From Streptomyces somaliensis DSM 40738 (GTDB taxonomy: Bacteria; Actinomycetota; Actinomycetes; Streptomycetales; Streptomycetaceae), in NCBI GenBank assembly GCA_012396115.1, contig JAAXOU010000001.1, forward strand, positions 1 through 57,576: a DNA stretch of 57,576 nt, given 5' to 3'. Position numbers and translations under genes: made by a program. A model generated the notes under the pieces. That model was not told the origin of the DNA, ran no database searches, and was given only the letters and a program-made list of their open reading frames with translations. This document shows positions 7,713 through 16,551 of the stretch, one piece after another (positions within the stretch are counted from its first letter, which is position 1; each line of letters opens with the position of its first letter).

Positions 7713-7910
7713 CTGCGCGGCGGCGACGTCGGCATCGCCCTCCGCGTCTTCCTCCGCAAGCTCGTCGCCGACGTCCTCGACCGCGTCGACGAGTTCGACG
7801 ACTTCGACCCGCGCGAGCACTACCGGCTCACCCTCTCGGCCGGCGAGCTGACGGACACCGAACGCAACGCCGCCGGCCGGGCGGACGACGTCGAGCTGGA
7901 CCTGCCGTGA
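7713..7910 (+). pseudogene. brxD: 3' end of brxD (BREX type 2 ATP-binding protein)
   Basis: In frame with the TGA at 7908, 65 codons read LRGGDVGIALRVFLRKL, then DRVDEFDDFDP and HYRLTLSAGELTDTERNAA, ending DVELDLP. This resembles the C-terminus of BrxD, the P-loop ATPase of type 2 BREX (Pgl) phage-defence systems; the call is from memory of the family. Everything upstream is replaced by the IS982 fragment. The stop overlaps the GTG start of the next gene (GTGA), keeping the native brxD-brxHI coupling. Confidence 0.72.
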
Positions 7911-8830
7911 CCACCGCCGACGGGCTGGAACCGGCGCTGGTCCACCACATCGTCAACATCCCGGGCTGGAGGGACCTGCGCCCGCTCCGGAAGGCCGCCG
8001 TCACCCCGCTGACGGTGGGACACGACGCCCTTCTGCCGGCCCCCACGGCCGGCGGGAAGACCGAAACCACCTGCTTCCCGCTGTTGTCCCGGATGCACGC
8101 CCAGGGGTGGTCCGGCACCTCGGTGCTGCACGTGTGCCCCCTCAAGGCCATGCTCAACAACCTGCCGCCGCGCGTGGAGACCTACACCGCCTGGCGCGGC
8201 CGGACCACGGCCCTGTGGCACGGCGACACACCGGCCGGCGCCCGGCGGCGCATCCTCGCCTCCCGGCCCGACGCGCTGCTCACCACCCCCGAGTTGCTGG
8301 AAGCCATGTTGGTCAGCGTCAACGTCGACCACACGTCCTTCTCCGGTCTGCGGGCCGTGGTCGTCGACGAGGTCCACGCCTTCGCCGGCGACGACCGCGG
8401 CTGGCACCTGCTCGCCGTACTGGAACGCCTGCAGAGGGTCGTGGGCCGCTCCGTGCAGCGCGTCGGCCCCTCCGCGATCGTCGGCAACCCCGGGGCACTG
8501 CTCACCTGGCTCCAGGGACCGGGAGCGGGACGGCGGCCCGGCCGGGTGGTCGCGTCCCACCTGTCCGGGGCACGGCCGACGCCGGCCCCCGTACCGCCGG
8601 GTGACGTCCAGCTCGACTACGTCGGCTCGCTCGACAACGCCGCCACGGTCGTCGGCGCTCTCCACCGGGGCGGGAAGCGGCCCGTCTTCTGCGAGTCGCG
8701 GCGCCTGGTGGAGGAGCTGGGGCTGTCACCGCGCCTCGCGGAGGCGACGCTGTCCACCCGACTGGCGGACCTGACGGCCGCCACGGTGGTGCTCACCGAA
8801 CCCGTACGCTTCGTCGCCGCCCGCAAGTGA
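7907..8830 (+). pseudogene. brxHI: Internally deleted brxHI helicase (BREX type 2)
   Basis: The frame is open for 307 codons, but the protein is a wreck of an Lhr-like SF2 helicase. The first RecA domain is present: Walker A PAPTAGGKTE (about residue 45), motif Ia PLKAMLNNLPPR, TTPELLEAML and DEVH box VVVDEVHAFAGD (about 150). Motif III reads SAIVGNP where the family has SAT. After RRLVEELG (about 268) the text jumps to LSPRLAEATLSTRLADLTAA, which looks like the extreme C-terminus. The second RecA domain with motifs IV-VI, some 400 residues, is missing. An ATPase fragment might still be made, but helicase activity is not expected. Confidence 0.78.
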
Positions 8831-8870
8831 AGCGGTGCACGGCCTGCCGAACGGTCACGACGCGCGACCA

Positions 8871-8916
8871 CCGGGCCGTCGCGCCGGGCCGTCGCGCCGG
8901 GCCGTCGCGCCGGGGG
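8871..8916. repeat. 13-bp tandem repeat, about 3.5 copies
   Basis: CCGGGCCGTCGCG occurs perfectly at 8871-8883, 8884-8896 and 8897-8909, with a partial fourth copy. It sits in the 319-bp space between the brxHI remnant and the convergent NACHT gene. The rest of that space shows no gene I would support. Confidence 0.8.
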
Positions 8917-9149
8917 CCGGCGCACCGCCTCGGTCGACGAGGCCGCTCGCACACCGCCGCCTTCCGGTGACGCGGTTCGTCCCGCAGGCGAAGGCAACCC
9001 CGTGCTCCGGCGCGAGCGCGGTGCGTCCGCGGTGGTGACGGTGGGAGTGGAGCCGGGCGGGGGAGGCGTCGCGGCGCGGCCCGGGACGAGCGAGGACGAG
9101 TGGGCGGGCCGGTCTTCCGCCGTGGTGGTCGGGACGCGACACCTCGTGA

Positions 9150-11366
9150 TCAGCCGGGAGTCGTGCCCGCCTCCGCGCCGGCCCCGGCGATCGACCCGCC
9201 GTCCTGCTCCAACTCCTGGCGGGTGAGGAACTCCTGGAGCTCGCGGTGGCGGAACTGGTAGGCGACCCCGGCGGTGCGCGTCAGACCCGCGTCGCAGCAC
9301 CAGTCGAGGAAACGACCGAGGCGCCATGGCAGCGGTTGGTCGGACCACCAGCGGCGGCTGCAGAGCAGGAAAGCCAGGTAACGGACACCTGCGGCGCCGA
9401 GGGCCGGGCCGGCGCCGGTCCTCAACACGGGGCCGAACGCGCGCCAGGGCCTGAACAGCGAGTCGAGCGTGCCCCGGTACCCGCACCTGAACAGGCGGTG
9501 GTGGAGGAGCGCGAGCGCACGCCCGCCGCCGAGACCGAACAGGAGCATGTAGATCAGTACCGACCCGAGCGCGAGCACGGGGCCCAGGGCGAACCAGTAG
9601 AAGGGGACGAAGGCGAACCCGACCGCGAGGCCGGTCGCGAACCCGGTCACGAGGTCGTCCCGCACCATGTCGCGCGGCGACACGGTTCCGTGTGACCTGC
9701 CGACTTCGGGCACGTCCGAGAGCACACCCGCCAGCCCGACTCCGACCATCGCTCCACCGACGAGCCCCACCACCGATCCGTAGGCGAGCGCGGTTCCCGG
9801 CCCGAGGACGTTCCCGAAGTCGAGCAGCACCACGAGCCCTCCCCAGAAGAGTCCGCCCAGGAGCCCGGCCACGAGCTGGCGCCGTCCGGCAGGGGTTCGG
9901 GCCGTCACCCGTTCCAGCCGGGACGGCACGGGCCAGGGAGGAAGTCCTATGAGGAGACCGGCCAGCACCATGAGTGCCACGTTCCTCGCGTACACGCTCC
10001 AGTCATCGAGCAGGGCGGCGGGCAGGTCGACGGTGGCCCACACCGCGACGGTCAGGAGGACGTGGACGGCGCGGGTTCGCCGGTGGCCGGTGAGGGGCCA
10101 CAGTTCGTGGAGCACGAGGTCGGTGCCTGACAGGCGGCGTCCGGCCACTTCGCGTGCGCTGGTCGTGTTGGCGTGCAGGTAGCGGGCGAGGACCGTCAGC
10201 CAGGCGCGTACCTGCGGCCAGGTGTAGGGCGCTGTCGCGCCCCCGGCCGAGGCGGCGGCGAGGACGAACAGGTGCAGCAGGTGGTCCCGGATCCGCTCGG
10301 GGGTTCGCAGGGCGGGCTCGAGGAGGTCCACCGGATCGCGGACCCAGCTGCCGTCGGGGCGGCGTGCGTCGTAGACGGCGAGGGCCACGGTCAGCCGCCA
10401 GGGTGTGGACAGGCCCCGGGCCAGTGGACCGGCCGGGGCGGCGCGCAGGGCGTTCAGGACGGGTTCCCAGCGGGCCGGGACGCGGCTGCGGGCGGTGACG
10501 AACGCCTCGGTCGCGGCCAGGCTGACCGGGGCGATGTCGATGCGGGCGGCGTCCTCCGCCCACAGGTGCGTGCCTTCGAGGGCGTCGTAGGGGGCGCTGC
10601 GGCACGTGAGGACGAGTCGGCCCTTGGTGGTGCCGTCGACGTAGCTGTTCATGGCCGCCAGAGCGGCTGCGGCGCGGGAACCGTGCCCGGGAGTCCCGCT
10701 GGCGTCCATTTCGTCGAGCCCGTCGAGCACGGGGATGACCAGTCGGCCGTCGACGAGGGCGGCCGCTGCGGTGGGACGCAACCGGTGGGTACGGGCGAGG
10801 TGCTCGACGAGCCAGTCCCTGAGGTCGCTCCGCGGGTCGAAGGTGGACAGCGACAGGCGTACGGGAACGGGAGCGCCCGGCGCCCGGTCGGGGCCGAGGA
10901 GGAGCAGCATGAGGTGCAGGGCGAGTACGGTCTTGCCCGCTCCGGGCGCGCCGGTGATGACGAGGCGGCCGGGCCGCAGATCACGGTAGTAGGCGGCGAT
11001 TCCCTCCAACGTGCCGCGGGGTGCCGCGCCCGTGGCGTGGTGGGCGGGGGAGGGCCGGAAGGCGAACTCGACGTCGATGGTGCGGTCGCTGCCGCCGAGG
11101 AGTCTCCGGCGGGCTTCCTCCTCGCGTTTCCTCACGCTGACGGCAAGGCGGTCGGCGAGGGCCCCGGCGTCGGTTTCCACCTGGGCGGTGGAGAGCGCCG
11201 CCTGGTACAGGCTCGCCGTCGCCACCATCAGGCTGACCAGCCCGACCGTCAACCCGCCGGGGTCCACGTCGCCGGTTCCCGCCCGAACGGCTGTGGTGAT
11301 CGCCACGCCCACGGCCACCACCGTCAGCGCCAACCACGGCCACAGTGTGTGACGTGCCGTCCCCAT
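9150..11366 (-). CDS. NACHT-domain ATPase with membrane segments
   Basis: A 738-residue STAND-type ATPase. Two hydrophobic helices open the protein (about 10-28 and 38-58). The NACHT core follows with Walker A ITGAPGAGKTVLALHL (about 135-150), Walker B RLVIPVLDGLDEMD (about 208) and sensor-like GRLVLTCRSAPYD. A helical region leads to four or more membrane helices (about 430-630). The C-terminus carries GVAYQFRHRELQEFLTRQEL, typical of NACHT winged-helix ends. NACHT ATPases act as oligomerising sensors, and several bacterial ones defend against phage. Its place next to a BREX wreck fits a defence role, but the trigger and output are unknown. The ATG at 11366 has AGGATG upstream. The following 297 bases to 11663 hold no gene I can support. 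Confidence 0.85.
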   Translation of the reverse strand: MGTARHTLWPWLALTVVAVGVAITTAVRAGTGDVDPGGLTVGLVSLMVATASLYQAALSTAQVETDAGALADRLAVSVRKREEEARRRLLGGSDRTIDVEFAFRPSPAHHATGAAPRGTLEGIAAYYRDLRPGRLVITGAPGAGKTVLALHLMLLLLGPDRAPGAPVPVRLSLSTFDPRSDLRDWLVEHLARTHRLRPTAAAALVDGRLVIPVLDGLDEMDASGTPGHGSRAAAALAAMNSYVDGTTKGRLVLTCRSAPYDALEGTHLWAEDAARIDIAPVSLAATEAFVTARSRVPARWEPVLNALRAAPAGPLARGLSTPWRLTVALAVYDARRPDGSWVRDPVDLLEPALRTPERIRDHLLHLFVLAAASAGGATAPYTWPQVRAWLTVLARYLHANTTSAREVAGRRLSGTDLVLHELWPLTGHRRTRAVHVLLTVAVWATVDLPAALLDDWSVYARNVALMVLAGLLIGLPPWPVPSRLERVTARTPAGRRQLVAGLLGGLFWGGLVVLLDFGNVLGPGTALAYGSVVGLVGGAMVGVGLAGVLSDVPEVGRSHGTVSPRDMVRDDLVTGFATGLAVGFAFVPFYWFALGPVLALGSVLIYMLLFGLGGGRALALLHHRLFRCGYRGTLDSLFRPWRAFGPVLRTGAGPALGAAGVRYLAFLLCSRRWWSDQPLPWRLGRFLDWCCDAGLTRTAGVAYQFRHRELQEFLTRQELEQDGGSIAGAGAEAGTTPG

Positions 11367-11663
11367 GTGCCCATCCTCACCAGTGGCCGCGTTGTCCAGG
11401 AGAACTGGAGTCCCGTGACGGTGATCACGGATGTGTCGCTGCCGGCGCCCGACCCCGTCCGGGCGCCCGCCCCCCAGGGGCCACCTCTTCCCGCACCGGA
11501 CACGGCTTCGGAACCCGCACCCGGGCAGTCCGGGGCCGCCCTCCGCTCACCCCGCCCGAGACCGCCCGGCTCGGCCGGGTACGGGAGGTGAACTCCGGGG
11601 CGGGCCAGCGCGGCACCCTTCCCGTCGCCTGTCCTCGCCCGGGGACGTCGGGGTTCGCTTCGG

Positions 11664-12560
11664 TCACCTGCCGCGTGGGCGGAAGCGGACAGCAGCGGTC
11701 CAGGCAAGGGCACCCACGAGGATGGTCCCCGCAACGAGCGGGATCAGACTCGCGACGCCCCGGCTGCCGGTCGTGGCCAGGTCCCCGGAGGGGCCGGCCG
11801 GGGCTTCCGCGGTCGCACCCGCCAGGGCACCGCCGCTGGGGTTCTGCGCCCCGGTGGTGCCGGAGTCGGCCGCATCAGGCACCGTGGACGGGGCCGGGCC
11901 GGTCGTCGGCCCCGTCCTGATGTCGAGCCTTGCCACGACGTTGTCCTGCCCGGGGTTCAGTCTGCACGGTACGTCGAGTTTGACCGTCATGCCGCCGCTC
12001 GCCGTGACGGCCGCGGTGAGGTCACCGACCGTGATCCTCGCCTTGCCCGGTTGGCTGAAGGTGCGCCTCGGCGCGACGCCGGTCGCCCTCACCACGAACG
12101 GTCCCGACTCCGGGACGGTGGTCGTGGCCACGTCGAACGGCACTCCGAGGTCGGTGTCGCCCTCCGGCGCCGTCACGCGGACCTTCGCTTTCACCGTGCC
12201 CTCGATGGTCCTGATACGGGCCTTCCGCAACGCCTCGGCGTCGGCCGCGCTCACCCGCACCGCCGCACGGACGACGAATTCCGGGGTGGGCTTGCCGACC
12301 GTGGCCGACTTCGGGACATCCGATTCCATCTCCACCGTGCCCGGCCGGTCTCCGATCACCGGAGCCGAGCACGTGTACCGCAGTTTGAGCGGCGCCGGCG
12401 CCGCGGCCGCGGGTCCGGCCGCGAAAACGCCCACGCTTGCGCCCGCAACGCCTACGGCCGTCACCAGTCCCGCAGCTCTACGGGCCGCCGGACCGTTCGG
12501 GAGGGCACGGGACGTCCCGTGCCGCTCGGACGGGTTCTGGATCAGTTCGTGGCTCGCCAT
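11664..12560 (-). CDS. Surface protein with DUF6801-like domain and LAXTG sortase motif
   Basis: A 298-residue exported protein. A long signal region ends near GPAAAAPAPLKL (about residue 58). The body resembles DUF6801 (RYTCSAPVIGD at the start, paired cysteines, beta-rich repeats). A Pro/Thr/Gly-rich stalk (about 215-255) precedes the cell-wall sorting signal: LATTG, a hydrophobic helix (IPLVAGTILVGALAWTAAV) and an RFRPRGR tail. LAXTG is the motif of class E sortases of streptomycetes, so the protein should be joined to peptidoglycan. No sortase gene lies nearby. GGGGATCAAG precedes the ATG. Confidence 0.8.
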   Translation of the reverse strand: MASHELIQNPSERHGTSRALPNGPAARRAAGLVTAVGVAGASVGVFAAGPAAAAPAPLKLRYTCSAPVIGDRPGTVEMESDVPKSATVGKPTPEFVVRAAVRVSAADAEALRKARIRTIEGTVKAKVRVTAPEGDTDLGVPFDVATTTVPESGPFVVRATGVAPRRTFSQPGKARITVGDLTAAVTASGGMTVKLDVPCRLNPGQDNVVARLDIRTGPTTGPAPSTVPDAADSGTTGAQNPSGGALAGATAEAPAGPSGDLATTGSRGVASLIPLVAGTILVGALAWTAAVRFRPRGR

Positions 12561-12991
12561 CTTGATCCCCAGTCAGGTACGTGGGTCTCCGGCCAGGCGT
12601 ACGGGTTTCTCACCAGGTGGGACGGTCTCAGGGCCGTCCCGTCTCAGCCGTGCCGGGGGGACGTGCCCCTTCTTGCCGCACAGGGCTCCTGTGATCGACC
12701 GGAGGACTCGATCGCACGCGGGAATTGCGCGTGCGCCCAAGAAAGTGGCACAGTGCGCAACGCTTGGCAAGCCGGCGCACGGGTGCGCGCGTCGCGGATC
12801 GGCTCCGTCAAACGCACGGTACAACCAGAGTGGTTGAAGTTGCCGACGGGCCGCGGAGAGGCGGCCGTCGAAGGTGATGTCGAAGGCGTTCGGGGCGGTC
12901 TTCCCGCGCCCGGTCCAGCGGGCTCGGCCCTTGCCGGTGGGGTCCGGGGGCACGATGGTCATGTGGACGCACTTCAACATGACCGCGCCGC
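12561..12991. other. Intergenic region, possibly promoter for the LAXTG protein
   Basis: The 431 bases include a less GC-rich patch (about 12700-12840) that likely holds the surface-protein promoter. A frame of 135 codons on the - strand (12573-12980) begins with KCVHMTIVPPDP but soon turns into arginine/alanine-rich text without family resemblance. I do not call it a gene. Confidence 0.4.
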
Positions 12992-13807
12992 CTATACGGA
13001 GAACAGGTCGTCCTGGACGAAGTCGACGACGTTCCGCTGGGGGTAGAAGAGTCCCAGCAGCATGAACGTGCGAGGGTGTGCCGCGATGTTGCCGACGAAG
13101 CAGTGGACCGCCCGGTCGGGGGTGACCATGCGGTCGAACCAGCGCTCGCGCAGTTTGTCCCGGACGGCCCGCTCGCCATAGGTGTGCCGGTACTTCCGGT
13201 AGGACTCGCCGGCCTCCCAGTCCTTGAGCCCCATGTCGTGCCCCGTGCAGGCGTCGTCCGCGCAGCGGAAGCGGTAGCGGAACTCGAACGGCACCCACTC
13301 CAAGCGCCGCAGGTCCGGGTCGAACAGGTCCAGCTGGTCCGCGAGGGCGGCCTTCCCGGCGGGCCACGGCTCCGCCTCCGTCAGCCGGAAGTCGGTGATC
13401 TCCGCCGGCCGGAAGACGCCGAGCGAGGTCCCCTTGGCCTCCTGGTCGCGCTTGATGGCGCAGAGCGATCGCGCGACGAGCGGCTCGACGTACGAGTACC
13501 GCTGCCTCCAACCGTCGGAAGACGGAACCTGCTCGATGACCTCCAGCGTGTCGAGATCGGGCCGCAGGCTCTCGGGGCGCCTGTCCCTGTGGTGGGGGCG
13601 GACGTCGACCTCGACGATCGAGTACTTCTTGAACCGCGCGCCCTGCTCCAGCAGCCGGAACGGGACAGGGAAGAGCCGCACGTGCCGCGGGCGGCCCTGG
13701 TCCAACCGGATCCCGGCCACACAGCTCGTCTCGCGGTACTTCGACGACAGTTCCGGATACGTCTTGACCGTGATCATGATCCTGGCACGCTGCCGGTCAC
13801 CGGCCAT
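12992..13807 (-). CDS. Conserved protein of unknown function, partner of HTH-DUF488 gene
   Basis: A 271-residue soluble protein I cannot place in a named family. It opens with MITVKTYPELSSKYRETSCV and has a conserved-looking RLFPVPFRLL and DRRPESLRPD, then a possible metal site CADDACTGHDM (about residue 182) with further His and Cys nearby (HCFVGNIAAHP). No membrane segment is present. The ATG at 13807 has GGAGGGGGG upstream. It lies 90 bp downstream of an HTH-DUF488 gene on the same strand and probably in the same transcript. Genes with this look tend to sit in accessory regions, so a role in nucleic-acid handling or defence is possible but is inference. Confidence 0.7.
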   Translation of the reverse strand: MAGDRQRARIMITVKTYPELSSKYRETSCVAGIRLDQGRPRHVRLFPVPFRLLEQGARFKKYSIVEVDVRPHHRDRRPESLRPDLDTLEVIEQVPSSDGWRQRYSYVEPLVARSLCAIKRDQEAKGTSLGVFRPAEITDFRLTEAEPWPAGKAALADQLDLFDPDLRRLEWVPFEFRYRFRCADDACTGHDMGLKDWEAGESYRKYRHTYGERAVRDKLRERWFDRMVTPDRAVHCFVGNIAAHPRTFMLLGLFYPQRNVVDFVQDDLFSV

Positions 13808-13897
13808 GCTGTCCCCCCTCCACTGAATCGCCCCGGTTCAGATGGGAAGGGAGGGGCCGTCGACGGTCAAGACCGCCGACACGGGGAGTCGCCGGGA

Positions 13898-14587
13898 TCA
13901 GGCCAGCGGTCGCACGTCCACCGCGGCCCGCTTGCGGACCGTGTCCAGGACGACCTTGCGGTGGCAGCGCTCCTCGTCCTTCTCGAAGCACAGCACCGCC
14001 ACACGAGAGCGCGCTGCGTGATCAGCCAGGCGGTCGAGGTCCGTCTGTGCCTCGTCGGAGCGCAGGATGCTGCGGAACCGGGCGCGTCCCACGCTCACGC
14101 GGCCGTCCCAGAACGGGGCCCGGTTGTCCTTCGGGTTCCCCAACGCACGCAGGTGGGTGTACTCGATGCCGGCCTCGGCGAGCGCCTGCCCGAGGCGGGT
14201 CTTGCTGAAGCCGGGCTTGCGGCTGATCGGCGTGAGCCGTACGTCGGCGACCACCTGGATGTCGCTGTCCAGGAGGGAGGAGACGAAGGAATCGATGTCG
14301 CGGCCCTCGTAACCCGCGGACCAGAGCCCGGGCGTCGGCTTCGCCTGTCGGAAGAGCTCCTCCAGCGATACGTCCAGGGCTTCCGCGATGTCGCCGACCG
14401 TGAAGAAACTCGGCTGGATCGCTCCCTCGCTCTCCAGCCGCCTCAGGGTGCTCTTGCCGACTCCTGCCTCCTTGGCGAGACGCTCCACCGACCATCCGCG
14501 CCCTTCGCGCAGGGACCGGATCCGCCGTGCGAGCGCTCGGGCCCGGGAGGCGTGGTCGGAGCTGTTCGCGGAGAGTCGAGCGGCCAT
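13898..14587 (-). CDS. XRE HTH fused to DUF488 domain
   Basis: A 229-residue two-domain protein. Residues about 17-70 form an XRE HTH (IRSLREGRGWSVERLAKEAG). Residues about 85-225 are DUF488: WSAGYEGRDIDSF, VVADVRLTPISRKPGFSK, YTHLRALGNPKDNR and the C-terminal CFEKDEERCHRKVV, with the conserved Cys/His near the end. DUF488 proteins are small Rossmann-like proteins of uncertain activity, often beside DNA-modifying or defence genes. The start ATG at 14587 has AGGA about nine bases upstream; upstream in-frame starts are possible. It precedes the gene of unknown function at 12992-13807. Confidence 0.85.
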   Translation of the reverse strand: MAARLSANSSDHASRARALARRIRSLREGRGWSVERLAKEAGVGKSTLRRLESEGAIQPSFFTVGDIAEALDVSLEELFRQAKPTPGLWSAGYEGRDIDSFVSSLLDSDIQVVADVRLTPISRKPGFSKTRLGQALAEAGIEYTHLRALGNPKDNRAPFWDGRVSVGRARFRSILRSDEAQTDLDRLADHAARSRVAVLCFEKDEERCHRKVVLDTVRKRAAVDVRPLA

Positions 14588-14698
14588 GGGCGGTGATCCT
14601 AACGGGGTGCGAACCATGTCGTCCTGCCGTCCTGGGGGAGAAGCACGTTTCCGGTCGGTGAGAGGTGGTGATTCACGAACGCGCAGGAGGACCAACTA

Positions 14699-15286
14699 TC
14701 CGCTCCGGGAGGCCATCCCGATCGGGAACTCTGTGGTTGAAGCCGGTGCACGAGCGGGCAGTAAGGCACCCGACCGTTTCGTGGGCGTGAGCAATGCCGG
14801 GGGCTGGCGCCCTTCAAGGGCAAGCCCGCCAGCGATACCAGTCGCTACCGAGAGCTCCGACCCGGCGACTTCGTCTACAACCCCATGCGTGCCAATGTCG
14901 GCTCGATCGCGCTCTGCCGCCGGGAGGAGGCTGGTTGGGTCAGCCCGGACTATGCAGTCTTCCGGCTCACGGAAGATGCGCCGTTCGATGCCGAGTACTT
15001 GCTCATGTACCTCAAGAGCGAGCAGGGAAGGGCAGAGATTGAACGCCAGAGCCGCGGAGTGGTGCGTCGCCGCCTCCACATCGATGGTCTTCAGCGGATC
15101 ACGGTGCCACTGCCGGGTGACCATGAGGCATGGTCCGCACTCATCGGTTCCTTCGCCTCAGTTCGCCGCCACCTGCGCGAGTTGCCCGTGACGTCCGCCG
15201 GGGCTCTGGCTGCCTTTGAGGCGGCCGTGTTCAGCCCGCGTGATCAGCCAGGTGGGCAAACGGGGGAGGCAAGCTCCTCCGCCTAA
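14699..15286 (+). pseudogene. hsdS: Broken type I restriction specificity subunit (HsdS) fragment
   Basis: The last 133 codons (from ATG 14885) read as half an HsdS: GDFVYNPMRANVGSI just before and across the ATG, WVSPDYAVFRL, a LLMYLKSEQGR helix region, RRRLHIDGLQRITVPLPG and a final coiled helix. Similarity starts earlier: PLREAIPIGNSVVEAG to RFVGVSNAGGW (about 14700-14808) is in frame 0, and APFKGKPASDTS onward (from 14807) is in another frame. The gene is therefore frameshifted near 14807 and lacks its first recognition domain. No hsdM or hsdR is present. It marks a lost type I system or a recombined specificity cassette. Confidence 0.7.
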
Positions 15287-15306
15287 CGAGTCACGCCTCG
15301 GGTCGG

Positions 15307-16488
15307 CTAAGTCAGCGACTTACGAACCGCGTCGACCAGAGAGACGGCACGCACATCGTCGCCGCCTCCGATGACGAGGTTCATCGCGTAGGCGAAAGCG
15401 ACACCGTGTTCCGGATCGGCGAAGGCGAGTGACCCCCCTCGGCCAGTGTGACCGAAAGAGCTCGGCCCGATCATCGGGTTGCTCTCGGTGGGCAGCATGT
15501 ACCCGGCGCTGAAGCGGCTACGGATCAGCATGACCTGGTCCTTCCCGCTGGCCTGCTCCTCGGTCGCTGACGCCAGGGCGTCCGGGGAGAGCAGGCGCAC
15601 GCCGTCCACCTCGGCGATCAGAGCGGCGTACATGCGGGCAAGAGCGCGGGCGGTGCCGATGCCGTTGGAGGCCGGGAGCTCCGCGACCTGCACCTCTGGT
15701 GAGTCGAAGTCGATCTCGGGCGGGTCGGTGACGGCGTATGCCCTGTTGCTGAGTGAATTCGGGTCCCGCCAAGCGGCGACCTGCTCACGGAGTTCCTCGG
15801 GGACAGACTCGGTGGGCAGGGTGGTGAGGTCGACATCCGGCCGCTGGTACACCATGCGGGTGACTCGGTCGCGCTCGCCGGCGGGCAGGCCGATGAAGAA
15901 GTCCAAGCCCAGCGGGGCAGCGATCTCGTCGGCGAAGAAGCGGCCGGGTGAGCGGCCGGACACCCGGCGGATCGCCTCGCCGACCAGCCAGCCCCAGGTC
16001 CGCCCGTGGTAGCCGTGCGCTGTGCCTGGAGTCCAGAGGGGGCGTTGAGCGGCCAGTGCTGCCGCCATCGGGTGCCAGGCCAATGCCTCCTTCAATGGCA
16101 CCGGCTGATCGAGGGCGACCAGGCCGGCCTGGTGGGACAGGAGCCAGCGCACCGGGATGTCCGCCTTGTCGTTCGCGGCGAACTCCGGCCAGTACTTCGC
16201 GACGGGCGCGTCCAGGTCGAGCTCTCCGCGCTCGGCCAGCATGTGCGCCATGGTCGCGGTCGCGCCTTTGGTCGCCGAGTAGACCAGTTGCAGCGTGTCC
16301 CGCGTCCAGGGACGACCGGTTTCGGCGTCGGCCACGCCACCCCACAGGTCCACCACCGGCCGGCCGTTCCGGTACACGCACACCGCCGCGCCGAGGTCCC
16401 CGTGTCGCGTGAAGTTCTCCATGAACGCCACGCGGACCGGCTCGAACCCGGGGGCCACCTCACCATGGATCGTCGTCATGTCGGCCAT
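15307..16488 (-). CDS. Class C beta-lactamase-like serine hydrolase (EstB-type)
   Basis: A 393-residue hydrolase of the beta-lactamase/transpeptidase fold. The nucleophile motif SxxK is LVYSATKGATATM (about residue 71), the Tyr motif is YHGRTWGWL (about 159) and the third motif is HTGRGGSL (about 345). The family-typical VDLWGG and LLSHQAGL are present. No signal peptide is seen, so it is probably a cytosolic esterase or peptidase rather than a secreted lactamase. The substrate cannot be inferred. It stands alone between the HsdS fragment and a regulator gene on the same strand. Confidence 0.9.
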   Translation of the reverse strand: MADMTTIHGEVAPGFEPVRVAFMENFTRHGDLGAAVCVYRNGRPVVDLWGGVADAETGRPWTRDTLQLVYSATKGATATMAHMLAERGELDLDAPVAKYWPEFAANDKADIPVRWLLSHQAGLVALDQPVPLKEALAWHPMAAALAAQRPLWTPGTAHGYHGRTWGWLVGEAIRRVSGRSPGRFFADEIAAPLGLDFFIGLPAGERDRVTRMVYQRPDVDLTTLPTESVPEELREQVAAWRDPNSLSNRAYAVTDPPEIDFDSPEVQVAELPASNGIGTARALARMYAALIAEVDGVRLLSPDALASATEEQASGKDQVMLIRSRFSAGYMLPTESNPMIGPSSFGHTGRGGSLAFADPEHGVAFAYAMNLVIGGGDDVRAVSLVDAVRKSLT

Positions 16489-16551
16489 CCTGGCAGTCTT
16501 GCAGCCCTCTTCACCGAGACGGGCTCGTCACCGGTGGTCAGAGGGTCGACA

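Noticed and set aside
12573-12980. 135-codon gene on the - strand before the unknown protein
   Set aside because: After the first 25 codons the composition becomes shadow-like and the stretch holds the likely promoter of the surface protein.
15307-16488. Secreted beta-lactamase
   Set aside because: It has the SxxK/Tyr/His-Thr-Gly motifs but no signal peptide, and fits EstB-type esterases better.
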